Source of the DNA: Trichomonas vaginalis G3
Lineage: Eukaryota; Parabasalia; Trichomonadida; Trichomonadidae
Direction of reading: 5' to 3'
NCBI RefSeq assembly: GCF_026262505.1
Contig: NC_067206.1
Coordinates: forward strand, 9,296,268-9,360,267
Length of the DNA stretch: 64,000 nucleotides
This document shows positions 1 to 7,976 of the stretch, piece by piece. The position numbers and the translations under genes were made by a program. The notes under the pieces are model-generated. The model made no database searches, was not told the origin of the DNA, and saw nothing but the letters and a program-made list of their open reading frames with translations. Position 1 is the stretch's first letter, and each line of letters starts with the position of its first letter.

Positions 1-1
1 C

Positions 2-1699
2 ATGGGTGTACTTGCTGCCATACAAGATGGAAATAAGAAAGGATACAATCTCAGATTGACCATAACAGATTTGGATGGTCACATTTACTATGCACATGGC
101 AATGTCACAACAGCTGCAATGCTTCTTGACGCTTTCAAGACTACAAAGAGAGAACAAATGGTTGACTCCGACTCAGACATTTTGAATGCAATTGAAGGAA
201 TTGCAAGTGTCAAGTTCGAATGGTACCAACCTAACCCTCAAGCAGTCAGACAACATGCTGGATACTTCCCCTTCATAAATAAGTCTGACATTGACTTGAC
301 AAGGTATGGAATTTACAATTCAATTGAAACAATTGTCAATGAACCTTGTATTCTTACATGTCTCAGGAACTCTGGTCTTGTTACAGATGAGAAAATGAAG
401 TATCTTGAGTCATGTGTGAAGACAAGGTACATTCTCAGAGGTCAATTGTCAAAAATTGCACCGTTGGCAAATGTCAATATCCGAGTCAACATACCTACAG
501 CTAAAGGTTCTTCACATGACGACTATGTTGTTGACAAAGACTTACCATGGTTGAAGATTGCAATTGTCCACAACCACTTCATGTTGAACGAAAGTCTTAC
601 AAACCCATTGTTCGGAAAAGGCAAGTGCAACATTGTCAGAGCTGTAAACATTCTTTTCGAGAAAGGTTTGTTGGAACCAATTCCAGATGACAAGCTGACA
701 GAAACTTTTGTACCAAAAGACGAAACAAACTTTTCACTGTTAGCAAGACCAAAAGTTGTTCCAGACAAAGTTCTAGTACAAAAGAAGTACACAATTCCAA
801 AAGGAGTTGGATTGTTCGGATACCAACCTGAACCAGAAGAACTTCCAATGAGGTTGCAAGAACTTCAAGATGCTATAAACAAACTTCCATTGAGACATCC
901 AATTGACGTCAAATTGTATTGGAGAGCATCTGAGTTAGGTCAGAAGGTTTTATATGAAACAGGTTGCTTCGACGATGTTTATGAGATAACAGGAGAAGTT
1001 TCTCAGAAGATAAGAGACTCACTTGAATTTCCACAAACTGGACCAATTGGTTGCGACAAGTTCGACTCAGATGAAAAGATATACTATGTCGACCTTAACG
1101 CTGCATACATGAGGTTTGTCCAATATATTCCGACTGGAATTCCAAACGAAGATGGTGAGTTCTCGGGAAGGAACTATACAGTTGGAAAAGTCATACAACA
1201 ACTGTATGATATTAGGAAAGCTTCAAACCCCAAACTTGCAATGACACTCAAATTGCTTATGAATTCGACATGGGGATATTCCATTAAGAAACCTCAAGAG
1301 ATGAAGAGTAAACATTATGAGAAGGTCGACAACTTTGTTGAAAGGTTTTCTCCTTTTGTTTTGAAGTACGAATTCACTCAAGGTCAAAGTGGCTTAGTAA
1401 CCACATTAAAACCTATTGTCGAACATTGGTCTTACCCTCAGTTCGCAAAAGCAGTCCTTGACAACTACAACAAATTCTTCTCCGAAGTCAAATCGAAAGT
1501 TGTGGTTTACTATGAGAACATTGACGCACTCATGACGAACGAAGAAGGGTACAACAAACTCATTGAAATGGGCATGGTCGGTGAAAAGATGGGTCAATTC
1601 AAATTGGACAAAATTTTCACCGAAGTTCATGTCCTCTCCAAGCGTAAGTACTGGGGCATACTTGAAGACGGCACAGAAATAAAACATTGCATGAAGTAA
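2..1699 (+). CDS. Protein-primed DNA polymerase B, C-terminal part (Polinton)
   Basis: The frame is open from the window edge and the protein certainly begins further left, so the ATG at base 2 need not be the start. Family B palm motifs are recognisable in order: motif A as VDLNAAYM (about residues 361-370), motif B as LLMNSTWGYS (about 417-428) and motif C as YYENIDALM (about 503-511). The spacing fits the compact palm of protein-primed polymerases of Polintons and linear plasmids, which replicate the element from protein-bound ends. It looks whole over the part that is visible. It is only distantly similar to the polymerases of elements A and B, and no HNH insertion is seen in this part. 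Confidence 0.7.
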   Translation: MGVLAAIQDGNKKGYNLRLTITDLDGHIYYAHGNVTTAAMLLDAFKTTKREQMVDSDSDILNAIEGIASVKFEWYQPNPQAVRQHAGYFPFINKSDIDLTRYGIYNSIETIVNEPCILTCLRNSGLVTDEKMKYLESCVKTRYILRGQLSKIAPLANVNIRVNIPTAKGSSHDDYVVDKDLPWLKIAIVHNHFMLNESLTNPLFGKGKCNIVRAVNILFEKGLLEPIPDDKLTETFVPKDETNFSLLARPKVVPDKVLVQKKYTIPKGVGLFGYQPEPEELPMRLQELQDAINKLPLRHPIDVKLYWRASELGQKVLYETGCFDDVYEITGEVSQKIRDSLEFPQTGPIGCDKFDSDEKIYYVDLNAAYMRFVQYIPTGIPNEDGEFSGRNYTVGKVIQQLYDIRKASNPKLAMTLKLLMNSTWGYSIKKPQEMKSKHYEKVDNFVERFSPFVLKYEFTQGQSGLVTTLKPIVEHWSYPQFAKAVLDNYNKFFSEVKSKVVVYYENIDALMTNEEGYNKLIEMGMVGEKMGQFKLDKIFTEVHVLSKRKYWGILEDGTEIKHCMK

Positions 1700-1844
1700 A
1701 AAATTTTTATTCGAATTTGAATCGGACAGGTCGAGTTACACCATTCTTGGTCTCAAACTCATATATAACCTGTTTGTTTGTATTTTCGTCGACTATGACA
1801 CGAGACACGAACATTGACCAAACGGACAAAAAGTGTCATTTCAG

Positions 1845-2108
1845 ATGGTCCCGCAGCCAATCGCATTCGAGCACTTCGAAGAAGCCTTACGTTCCAAGGG
1901 AGAGGGTGTCTGGTGCAAGGCAGAGGTCATGAAACTCTACGAGCAGTACATCCTCAATGCCTGGGAGGACAAATCGTCCTTGGATTGGCAATTCTACCAA
2001 CTCCTCTGGGACGACCTCCTAGGCAACTGGGATGACGAAAGAGTCCAATTCAGGGGTCAGGAACTACTTGTCCAAATTCTCATTAATTTAAGCTACTTAA
2101 CTAAATAA
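1845..2108 (+). CDS. Small hypothetical protein of element 1
   Basis: An 87-aa acidic, Trp-rich protein starting at the first ATG of the frame; it could start at an upstream GTG, but trichomonads use ATG. It follows the polymerase by about 145 bp on the same strand and faces the HNH-like gene tail to tail. It is not recognised. The residues look helical (FEEALRSKGEGVWCKAEVMK) and no signal peptide or membrane segment is seen. A short accessory protein of the element is the most that can be said. Confidence 0.45.
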   Translation: MVPQPIAFEHFEEALRSKGEGVWCKAEVMKLYEQYILNAWEDKSSLDWQFYQLLWDDLLGNWDDERVQFRGQELLVQILINLSYLTK

Positions 2109-2157
2109 ACACCTAAATTTACTCGGGGTTTCCCCCTAAAATAAAATTTTTTTACTC

Positions 2158-2871
2158 TTAGAACCACTCGAGGTTCTCCTTACGGTTGTTGAGCTTGTCA
2201 CCGTCAATGTGTCTGACCTTCGTCTTCTTGCCTGGATTTGGAACCCATTGAATTGCGACAAGCTTGCCCATGGAGATTGAACCGCGATTCCGAAGGTTAA
2301 GGTTCAAGTGTCCCAAGTTGTTGAGGACTGGGGTAAGAACCTTGCCTGTCTCCTTGTTGCGGATTTTGTATGGGTAGGGTTGGGAAATTTCATAACTGTC
2401 ATCGGCAACAAGGGTTGCCCAAACTTCCTTTTCTTCGTGTTTCTCTTCTTCTTCCTCTTCTTCTTCGTGTTTCTCTTCTTCTTCGTGTTTCTCTTCTTCC
2501 TCGAAAATTCCTTCTTCAATTTGGTACTCACGAATTACGGTGTTGGAGGTTCTGTCCTTTCCGAGTACCTTCCAGATGGCGTCTATCTCTTCGAAGAAAC
2601 GGTAGATGAGTCTGGCAAGGTCTCGGTTCTCTCTCGCGTAAATGCGCAAGGTTTCCGTCAAATCATTCAGGCATTTCTCATTGGAAGCTTGGTTCATGAG
2701 GACATCGGCTTTGAGCTTGGTCATCTCTTCCATAAGACTACTTTGGAGAGTCTTAACGGTGTTTGTCAGATGAGCTTTCAAATTCAAAATTTGAATTTGA
2801 ACTGGGCGCTTGTCTGGCAACATTGAAAGGACATCTGCCATTGTGTTCGGCTTCGGTGCTTGTTCGGACAT
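2158..2871 (-). CDS. Coiled-coil protein with NUMOD4/HNH-like C-terminus
   Basis: A 237-aa protein. Residues 1-115 are helical and probably coiled coil. Residues about 120-150 are a low-complexity Glu/Lys/His tract encoded by a CTT-rich microsatellite. The last 85 residues read like a NUMOD4-HNH module of homing-type endonucleases: YEISQ and IRN as in NUMOD4, then KLVAIQWVPNP and VRHIDGDKLNNRKENLEW, which matches the HNH_3 signature with its His-Asp and Asn pairs. The role may be DNA cleavage or DNA binding by the element. Whether a domain this short is catalytic is uncertain. It lies in a minus-strand cluster with the next two genes. Confidence 0.6.
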   Translation of the reverse strand: MSEQAPKPNTMADVLSMLPDKRPVQIQILNLKAHLTNTVKTLQSSLMEEMTKLKADVLMNQASNEKCLNDLTETLRIYARENRDLARLIYRFFEEIDAIWKVLGKDRTSNTVIREYQIEEGIFEEEEKHEEEEKHEEEEEEEEKHEEKEVWATLVADDSYEISQPYPYKIRNKETGKVLTPVLNNLGHLNLNLRNRGSISMGKLVAIQWVPNPGKKTKVRHIDGDKLNNRKENLEWF

Positions 2872-2934
2872 CGAAAAAATGAAGTGGTTTGAGAATGACG
2901 GTTTTACTTCAAAAAGCTTGTTATGACGGTTAAG

Positions 2935-3486
2935 TCATACAACAAGTTTAAATAATATCTTGTTCTTCTTCTGAACGTTTGTTGTCTCTTCCGATAAAAG
3001 TTTCGAACATGAGAACCAAAAACGTTTTTTGAGATTGCGGAAGAGTTCAGGCAAACGTTCATATTCCGGATATGTTGGGAGCAGTTCAAAACATCTGAGC
3101 TGACTTTCGGACAAAATTGGGACAATGTCAGAAAATTCATCTTTGGTCGGACTGCTTGAAGGTAAGTCCCTTACATGTAAGTAGCTCTGGTAAAGTCTTC
3201 TCATCTCTGCTAACTTCTGGAGTATAGCTTCGTAATTTAAGAGTTTTAATTTTAATTGTCTTATTCCTCTCTTGATATCTAAACGGTAAGTATCCATGAG
3301 GTCAAGAGTAGCTTTGGTAGCTTTAAGTGGAGCTATCTCTTCTTTGACTTGTGCAATTTTGGTTGCAATTGTGGTTTGAGCTCCTTCAAGTTCGCCGTCT
3401 ATGTCGTTCTCAACGCCTTCAACCATGGCTTGAAACTCTTCATCGGTCCATTGAGATTGGTGTGGGACGAATTTAACTTGCTTCAT
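2935..3486 (-). CDS. Hypothetical coiled-coil protein
   Basis: A 183-aa unrecognised protein. Residues 25-100 are strongly helical with heptad-like spacing (AQVKEEIAPLKATKATLDLM, then KLKLLNYEAILQKLAEMRRL), suggesting a coiled coil. The C-terminus is basic. It lies between the NUMOD4/HNH-like gene and a 129-aa gene, all on the minus strand with short spacers, so the three probably form a co-oriented cluster of element 1. There is a T-rich stretch right before its ATG, as for other genes in this element. Confidence 0.45.
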   Translation of the reverse strand: MKQVKFVPHQSQWTDEEFQAMVEGVENDIDGELEGAQTTIATKIAQVKEEIAPLKATKATLDLMDTYRLDIKRGIRQLKLKLLNYEAILQKLAEMRRLYQSYLHVRDLPSSSPTKDEFSDIVPILSESQLRCFELLPTYPEYERLPELFRNLKKRFWFSCSKLLSEETTNVQKKNKILFKLVV

Positions 3487-3513
3487 TCAAAAAATGAAAA
3501 AAAATGTTTTTAC

Positions 3514-3903
3514 TCAAAACGTTAAGGTTGACTGAACTGGTTGGATGTCGCCTTCACAGGTTATGTAGAACGGCTGACCCGAGAAGTGAAGGAGAGACTG
3601 AATTGCCAATTTCATATGGGGTAGGGGGTTCTCCTTGTTTGGTATTTTTATCCAAGGACGTTTGTTTAGGAACTTAACAAGAGCTTCTCTTTTGGCGTCC
3701 TTTATGCCATCGTAGGCTGTCCCGTCTGGTATTTGAATTGGAATTCCAGTCGAAGTCTCGAGCTGAAGTGTAGACCTTCCAGAAATAGTGGTGAACTTGA
3801 CCTTGGGCTTCATTACCCTGCGCAAGTACTGCTTAACAACTTCATTTATCTCTATAAGGTAAATTGCCTCGTCAAATCCTTCTGGTATTCCGAGTCCTTC
3901 CAT
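3514..3903 (-). CDS. Hypothetical 129-aa protein of element 1
   Basis: An unrecognised, mixed alpha/beta protein with no membrane segment. The start is the ATG at 3903, immediately next to the palindromic repeat tract that separates it from the divergent proline-rich gene. It ends 27 bp before the start of the coiled-coil gene. The sequence has a run of beta-type residues (VKFTTISGRSTLQLETSTGI) that might be a structural domain, but no family assignment is possible by eye. Confidence 0.4.
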   Translation of the reverse strand: MEGLGIPEGFDEAIYLIEINEVVKQYLRRVMKPKVKFTTISGRSTLQLETSTGIPIQIPDGTAYDGIKDAKREALVKFLNKRPWIKIPNKENPLPHMKLAIQSLLHFSGQPFYITCEGDIQPVQSTLTF

Positions 3904-4131
3904 CCGACAGGAAAATATTTTCCCGACAACTGGAAAAAATTTTCCCGACGACAGGAAGGACTCTTCCAGTTGTCCGTCCGTAAACCATTCAAATTTTCGA
4001 AAATTGAGAACTTTTGGTCGAACTTCAGAAAAAGTTTTTCCTTCCGACAGGAAAGGTTTTTCCTTCCGACAGGAAAGGTTTTTCCTTCCGACAGGAAAGG
4101 TTTTTCCTTCCGACGGTTAAGCCACAAACAG
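3904..4131. promoter_or_regulatory. Divergent intergenic region with 22-bp palindromic repeats
   Basis: This 228-bp gap lies between the divergent 129-aa gene (minus) and the proline-rich gene (plus). From about 4035 to 4115 a 22-bp unit is repeated about three and a half times without change; its core CTTCCGACAGGAAAGG pairs with itself because GGAAAGG is followed by TTTTTCC. Degenerate versions (CCGACAGGAAAA, CCGACAACTGGAAAA) occur from 3904 to 3960. A bidirectional control region is the natural reading, but this is inference. Confidence 0.4.
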
Positions 4132-4710
4132 ATGTCCGACGTACCACCAACCGAGCCCATTCCCAAACCAGAGGAACCTAAAGCACCAGCCCCTGCACCT
4201 CAGCAACCTCAGTTCCAGCAAGTCCCTCCACCAAATTACTACCAATTTCCACCTCAAGGTTACTACCTACCACAAGGCTTCCCGAACTACCCTCCTCCTC
4301 AGCCTATGCCTTACTTCCCCAACCCTTGGATGTTTATGCAAAACCCTGCCCCACAATTCCAATCTCAATCCAAGAGAGACCAAGAGTTCGAGGAAGGTCT
4401 GAACCGCTTACGCAAAGAGTATGCTACTACCCCAATGGAAGAAGACAGGCTTTCAGTCTCTTCCCTCAAATCGACCGATTCGACTCGTACCACAGATTCG
4501 GTTCGTGACCGTGAAGACTACCTCAAGCAGTCTGAGAGACTCTTCATCCTACAACCATTTACAGTTGGAGCTCTCAAGAACATGCGCAATTACGAAGGTC
4601 AGACACCAGCTGGAGACCGCAAAACAGACGTACTCGCAAGAGCAGTCCAGCTCGTCAAGACAAAGACCGAGATAGTCGACTTCATTCTTGCAGCTTGCCC
4701 ATACAAGTAA
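4132..4710 (+). CDS. Proline/glutamine-rich protein
   Basis: A 192-aa protein. I chose the ATG at 4132 because the longer frame upstream only reads through the repeat tract. Residues 1-75 are dominated by Pro, Gln, Tyr and Phe (PPPNYYQFPPQGYYLPQGF), like collagen-poor virion or spore-coat low-complexity tails. Residues 80-125 are Ser/Thr/Asp-rich and charged, and the C-terminal 60 residues look helical. Function is unknown. In an element with a packaging ATPase, a virion-associated role is possible but unproven. Confidence 0.5.
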   Translation: MSDVPPTEPIPKPEEPKAPAPAPQQPQFQQVPPPNYYQFPPQGYYLPQGFPNYPPPQPMPYFPNPWMFMQNPAPQFQSQSKRDQEFEEGLNRLRKEYATTPMEEDRLSVSSLKSTDSTRTTDSVRDREDYLKQSERLFILQPFTVGALKNMRNYEGQTPAGDRKTDVLARAVQLVKTKTEIVDFILAACPYK

Positions 4711-4738
4711 AAAAATAAACAATTACGAGTTAAACTTT

Positions 4739-4939
4739 TTATTCTTTCTTTTCTGAGTTGTTTAGAGCTGGTTTCTCTTGTAGAAACCTTTCGTACTCTT
4801 CCATGGTCATGTAATTGCGAATTTGGTACGCAATTCCAGGTTCGTTGTTTTTGAACCTTACGTATGTAACGCTTCCATCCTCCTCAGGGAAGTAAGCTGC
4901 TAACATCTGACCAAGTTTTCTCGGTGACTCGGAGCTCAT
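4739..4939 (-). CDS. Small hypothetical protein (66 aa)
   Basis: A short unrecognised protein with the start at the ATG at 4939 after a T-rich leader. It carries an acidic core and a helical C-terminus (MTMEEYERFLQEKP). It is tail to tail with the proline-rich gene (28 bp apart) and co-oriented with the next 64-aa gene. Its conservation cannot be judged here; it is included because frame, start and spacing match the compact layout of the element. Confidence 0.35.
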   Translation of the reverse strand: MSSESPRKLGQMLAAYFPEEDGSVTYVRFKNNEPGIAYQIRNYMTMEEYERFLQEKPALNNSEKKE

Positions 4940-4980
4940 AAAAATGTCACTTTTTTAAACCTTAAGTTTTTAGTCTTATT

Positions 4981-5175
4981 TTACCCTTTGTTTACCCTTT
5001 GTTTGTCAATGTAGTATTGGAGTGCAATTTCTCCAAATTCTCTGTGTCGGAGTTCTTCAGCATTTTCCAAGGTGTGCCTGGAGAACTCAAAGAAGTTGTC
5101 AAGAACATACTGCCATGCTGCTCTTCTGAGTTCGTCGGTATTTTGGAAGTGTTGCACCTTCGAGTCTTCGGACAT
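4981..5175 (-). CDS. Small hypothetical protein (64 aa)
   Basis: A short, helical, charged protein (LRRAAWQYVLDNFFEFSR) without a recognised family. It starts at the ATG at 5175, only 43 bp from the divergent membrane-protein gene on the plus strand, so the two may share a promoter. The two ORFs 4739-4939 and 4981-5175 may be co-regulated. Confidence 0.35.
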   Translation of the reverse strand: MSEDSKVQHFQNTDELRRAAWQYVLDNFFEFSRHTLENAEELRHREFGEIALQYYIDKQRVNKG

Positions 5176-5218
5176 GAAAAAATAACACTTTTTCTATTAA
5201 ACCGTTTTGGCATTTCTC

Positions 5219-5398
5219 ATGAGTGAGTATAGTTCTGCCGAACCATTGGAAGAGAAGAAGTACCCTTGCTGGCAAAAGACAAAAATAGTTGCCTTAGTTG
5301 TCATTGCAATTGTACTCGTAATTGAATTCATTGTACTTCTCTTCACGTACATAAAACTCAGCAATGGTATTTGCTTTAAGAAGCTACCATCTTACTAA
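5219..5398 (+). CDS. Small single-pass membrane protein
   Basis: A 59-aa protein starting at the ATG at 5219; the frame opens at an earlier TTG that I do not accept. Residues 1-22 are polar, residues 24-44 form a clear hydrophobic segment (IVALVVIAIVLVIEFIVLLF), and the tail is short and basic with a Cys. Small membrane proteins are common in dsDNA viruses and their integrated relatives. The role here is unknown. It is the last gene of the relatively GC-rich left part of element 1. Confidence 0.5.
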   Translation: MSEYSSAEPLEEKKYPCWQKTKIVALVVIAIVLVIEFIVLLFTYIKLSNGICFKKLPSY

Positions 5399-5414
5399 GA
5401 CTAAACACTTACAT

Positions 5415-5449
5415 TTTTCAAGGTTGACTTTTTACAATTTGAATTTTGT
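5415..5449 (-). repeat. Duplicate of the tail of the packaging-ATPase gene
   Basis: The bases at 5415-5449 repeat, with about two mismatches, the end of the ATPase gene at 7066-7100 in the same orientation (shared GACTTTTTACAATTTGAA). On the minus strand it reads as the last residues IQIVKSQ and a stop. The segment between the two copies contains the 304-aa ORF and its inverted repeats, as if that cassette had been added beside the ATPase gene with duplication of its end. Confidence 0.5.
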
Positions 5450-5530
5450 TGCTGAATTCAGCAAAAATATAATTTAGGGTAGATGGGTATATCTAACCTC
5501 TTTTCTAACCTCTTTTCTACCCTCTTGAAT
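5441..5530 (+). repeat. Inverted repeat, left arm, around the 304-aa ORF
   Basis: This arm contains the perfect 16-bp palindrome TTGCTGAATTCAGCAA, then AATTTAGGGTAGA, then tandem TAACCTCTTTTC blocks. The reverse complement occurs at 6690-6776 beyond the ORF. A second, weaker copy of the same block lies at 5608-5697. These may be ends of a nested cassette or promoter/terminator repeats of the element. Confidence 0.5.
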
Positions 5531-5766
5531 TTTCATGAATTTTATACAGAAAATGCTTGTTTTGAGGTCGAGCCACTTTTGGCTCCACCGTATTCTTTCA
5601 ACCAAAACTCATGAATTCGGCAAAAATATATTTTAGGGTAGAAGGTTAGATATAACCTCTTTTCTAACCTCTTTTCTACCCTCTTGAATTTGTCATGAGT
5701 TTTCCCGAAATAAAAAATAAAGTTGGTTTTTTTAAAAAAATATTTTTTTATTTTTATTGTAAGAAC

Positions 5767-6681
5767 ATGTTAGCAACAACAGCACCAAACTCGTTAGTCA
5801 TGAACCCAACTTCAATGTTAGTAGAGATGAAAAGCTTCATTCCTTCTTCATATACTTTCGAAACAAAAATCCAGAAGATAAAGCAAGAACTTTTAACAAG
5901 TACTTTGGACTGTTGTGCGAAAGATGAAACAAATGAACAGTATCTTTATGACATGCAGGACCTCATCGACCATTTACCCAAATTGCCTGAAATCCAGCAA
6001 CAAAAGCTTACTATTCCAGAATTCGATGAAATAGAAGTCAAAGCAACTGACTCAGTAGAAATAAAGAAGTTCATACGAAAGGTTAACTATGAGTTTCTTG
6101 GATTTCATTGCAACCACAAAGTCATGGACAAAGATTGCGATATGGTATATAAGAACATCTCTGACATATACAAATCTGGGGAGTTTAAGACCTACGACAA
6201 CTTTGTTTCGTTAGTTGCTGAATGTGTATGGCAGATAAGAGATAAAGATAGAAGAGGTAAGATATGGAATGAACAAATAAAACCAGCAGCTTTTGAGTTA
6301 AAGAGAGCAATTGACGCCTTAGTCATACTAGCAGGTAAGGTTTCAGAATATAACGCAAAAATGAACCCACAATGTTCTAAATGTAAGGCAGCAATTAGGA
6401 AATATAACTACTCCGTCAAAGAGATAGAACGTATGAGAAACGACTATGCTGACTTAAAGAGGGAGGCAGAGAAACCAGCAGAAGATAAAATGGACATGTT
6501 GACATTTCTAAACAAAAACTATCCAACAGCTGACGATTTCCTTCTTTCAGATGTCAAGAAGAAATATAAAGAAACCTTCGGCATTGTTAAAACATTCGAT
6601 GTACTGACAGAAGAAATAGAAGCTACGAAATTGTTTAGAATTTCACGAATTCACAATGTTTACCATGTAAAACGCTTATAA
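5767..6681 (+). CDS. Hypothetical 304-aa protein in an inverted-repeat cassette
   Basis: I place the start at the ATG at 5767, which follows a T-rich promoter-like tract (frame open from 5695). The protein is mostly helical and charged. A CSKCKAAI motif at about residues 204-211 resembles half of a zinc site; residues about 215-245 look like a coiled coil. No family is recognised. It stands alone between the inverted repeats at 5441 and 6690, in a stretch more AT-rich than the genes to its left. It could be cargo of a small nested element, or a normal Polinton gene with repeated flanks. Confidence 0.5.
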   Translation: MLATTAPNSLVMNPTSMLVEMKSFIPSSYTFETKIQKIKQELLTSTLDCCAKDETNEQYLYDMQDLIDHLPKLPEIQQQKLTIPEFDEIEVKATDSVEIKKFIRKVNYEFLGFHCNHKVMDKDCDMVYKNISDIYKSGEFKTYDNFVSLVAECVWQIRDKDRRGKIWNEQIKPAAFELKRAIDALVILAGKVSEYNAKMNPQCSKCKAAIRKYNYSVKEIERMRNDYADLKREAEKPAEDKMDMLTFLNKNYPTADDFLLSDVKKKYKETFGIVKTFDVLTEEIEATKLFRISRIHNVYHVKRL

Positions 6682-6689
6682 AATAACTG

Positions 6690-6776
6690 GGGTAGAAAAG
6701 AGGTTAGATATCGGGGTAGATATACCCTTCTACCCTAAACATTATTTTTGCTGAATTCAGCAACAAAATTCTGAGT
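6690..6776 (-). repeat. Inverted repeat, right arm, around the 304-aa ORF
   Basis: Reverse-complement counterpart of 5441-5530, including the palindrome TTGCTGAATTCAGCAA and the CTACCCTAAA block. It begins just after the stop codon of the 304-aa ORF. Confidence 0.5.
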
Positions 6777-6832
6777 AAAATAATTTTTAGGGCTTGTGTC
6801 AAACCGTTGAGTTTTCACAAAATTTAAAAAAT

Positions 6833-6937
6833 AACGTTTACCATGTGAAACGTTTATAAAATAACTGGGGTAGAAATGAGGGTAGAAAACGGGGTAGATA
6901 TACCCTTCTACCCTAAAATATATTTTTGCTGAAAAAA
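6833..6937 (+). repeat. Second copy of the 304-aa gene tail plus downstream block
   Basis: The end of the 304-aa gene (GTTTACCATGTAAAACG, 6657-6673) and the following GGGGTAGAAA...TACCCTTCTACCCTAAA block recur here about 178 bp further on, with a few changes. It is a gene-tail duplication like the one at 5415. The rest of 6682-7064 holds no gene that I can see. Confidence 0.45.
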
Positions 6938-7064
6938 ATGACCAAATTTCATGAAATTTCTCTAGACCGACTTTTACAGGGGTAGCCAAACTCATGAAAA
7001 TCGTGAAAAATAACAGAGTATTTTGACAACTTCAAACAAGTAGGGTAGATGAACCATTTATTTT

Positions 7065-7940
7065 TCAAGCTTGACTTTTTACAATTTGAACTTTGTTCGC
7101 GTAGATGTGAATTCTGAAAGAAGTATGAGGGTCTTGTATGACTTTGTACTTCTCCCATAGTTCATGTCTGTCAAACTTACCTGCCATGGACTCTTTCATA
7201 AGTTCCATGAAATCGTCTTCGGACAATCCAGGGAAAAGTATAATGTCAGTAAGTATTCTTTTAACATCCTTACTTAAACTCTTTGCTGTCTGTACACAAA
7301 TGACAACAGAGATGTTAAAGTGTCTGAGCTTCTTAAGAATTCGACACATATCTTGTTCTCTATTCTTTAACAAAGGATGAGAGGCGAAATCATCTAAGAT
7401 AAGAAGACATCTGTGAGGGTATGTCTTCCAATCGTAAGATTGCAATTTCTTCGAAATGTATTCTATCTCTTTCTGTTTGTTTCTGAAGTGTTTCTTCTCT
7501 AATATTCTCTGCATTTCCTCATTTGGGTCTTTAAACTTCGAATTTATATACTCATTTATAGCATTATACTTCAAAACTCTTCTTTGGTACTTCTTTATCC
7601 AATCTAACAACTCAGTATCCTTTATACATACTAACTTAGACTTCTTTATAATATCTTTGAACGAATTGACGGTTTGGTCAAATTGACCAGAAGTACTACA
7701 AATAACAACTAACTCATAGAATGGGTTCTTCTCATCTAGTTCTTGTTGTTGTGCAGCCATTTTAAGATAAGTGAAAGTCTTACCCGACCCAGGTGGTGCA
7801 ATTAGACCTGTTATACCATTCTGAGCAAATAAGAACTTGTCATGTATAGGCTTTATCTGAGCATTTTCTAACTTTCTCTTGTTCTTGTTTAAAACATTCT
7901 CAAATTTCTTGTCAATGTCAGCAAACTTTTTTTCTAACAT
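7065..7940 (-). CDS. Genome-packaging ATPase, FtsK/HerA-A32 type
   Basis: A 291-aa protein, using the ATG at 7940; the frame stays open to 8042 but that would overlap the divergent gene. Walker A is APPGSGKT (about residues 47-54) and Walker B is CLLILDDF (about 175-182), followed by LRHFNISVVICVQTAKSL, which fits the sensor region of A32-type ATPases. These motors pump viral DNA into capsids and are a core Polinton gene. It looks whole. A 36-bp AT-only spacer separates it from the divergent 152-aa gene, probably a shared promoter. Confidence 0.8.
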   Translation of the reverse strand: MLEKKFADIDKKFENVLNKNKRKLENAQIKPIHDKFLFAQNGITGLIAPPGSGKTFTYLKMAAQQQELDEKNPFYELVVICSTSGQFDQTVNSFKDIIKKSKLVCIKDTELLDWIKKYQRRVLKYNAINEYINSKFKDPNEEMQRILEKKHFRNKQKEIEYISKKLQSYDWKTYPHRCLLILDDFASHPLLKNREQDMCRILKKLRHFNISVVICVQTAKSLSKDVKRILTDIILFPGLSEDDFMELMKESMAGKFDRHELWEKYKVIQDPHTSFRIHIYANKVQIVKSQA

Positions 7941-7976
7941 ATTTTTAGAAAAATTAAAATTTTTATCTTTTAGAAA

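Noticed and set aside
2308-2826. 172-codon frame opposite the NUMOD4/HNH-like gene
   Set aside because: Antisense shadow dominated by a Phe/Leu run from the GAA-rich tract.
3733-4131. N-terminal extension of the proline-rich gene
   Set aside because: It would run through the antisense of the 129-aa gene and the palindromic repeats; the ATG at 4132 is better.
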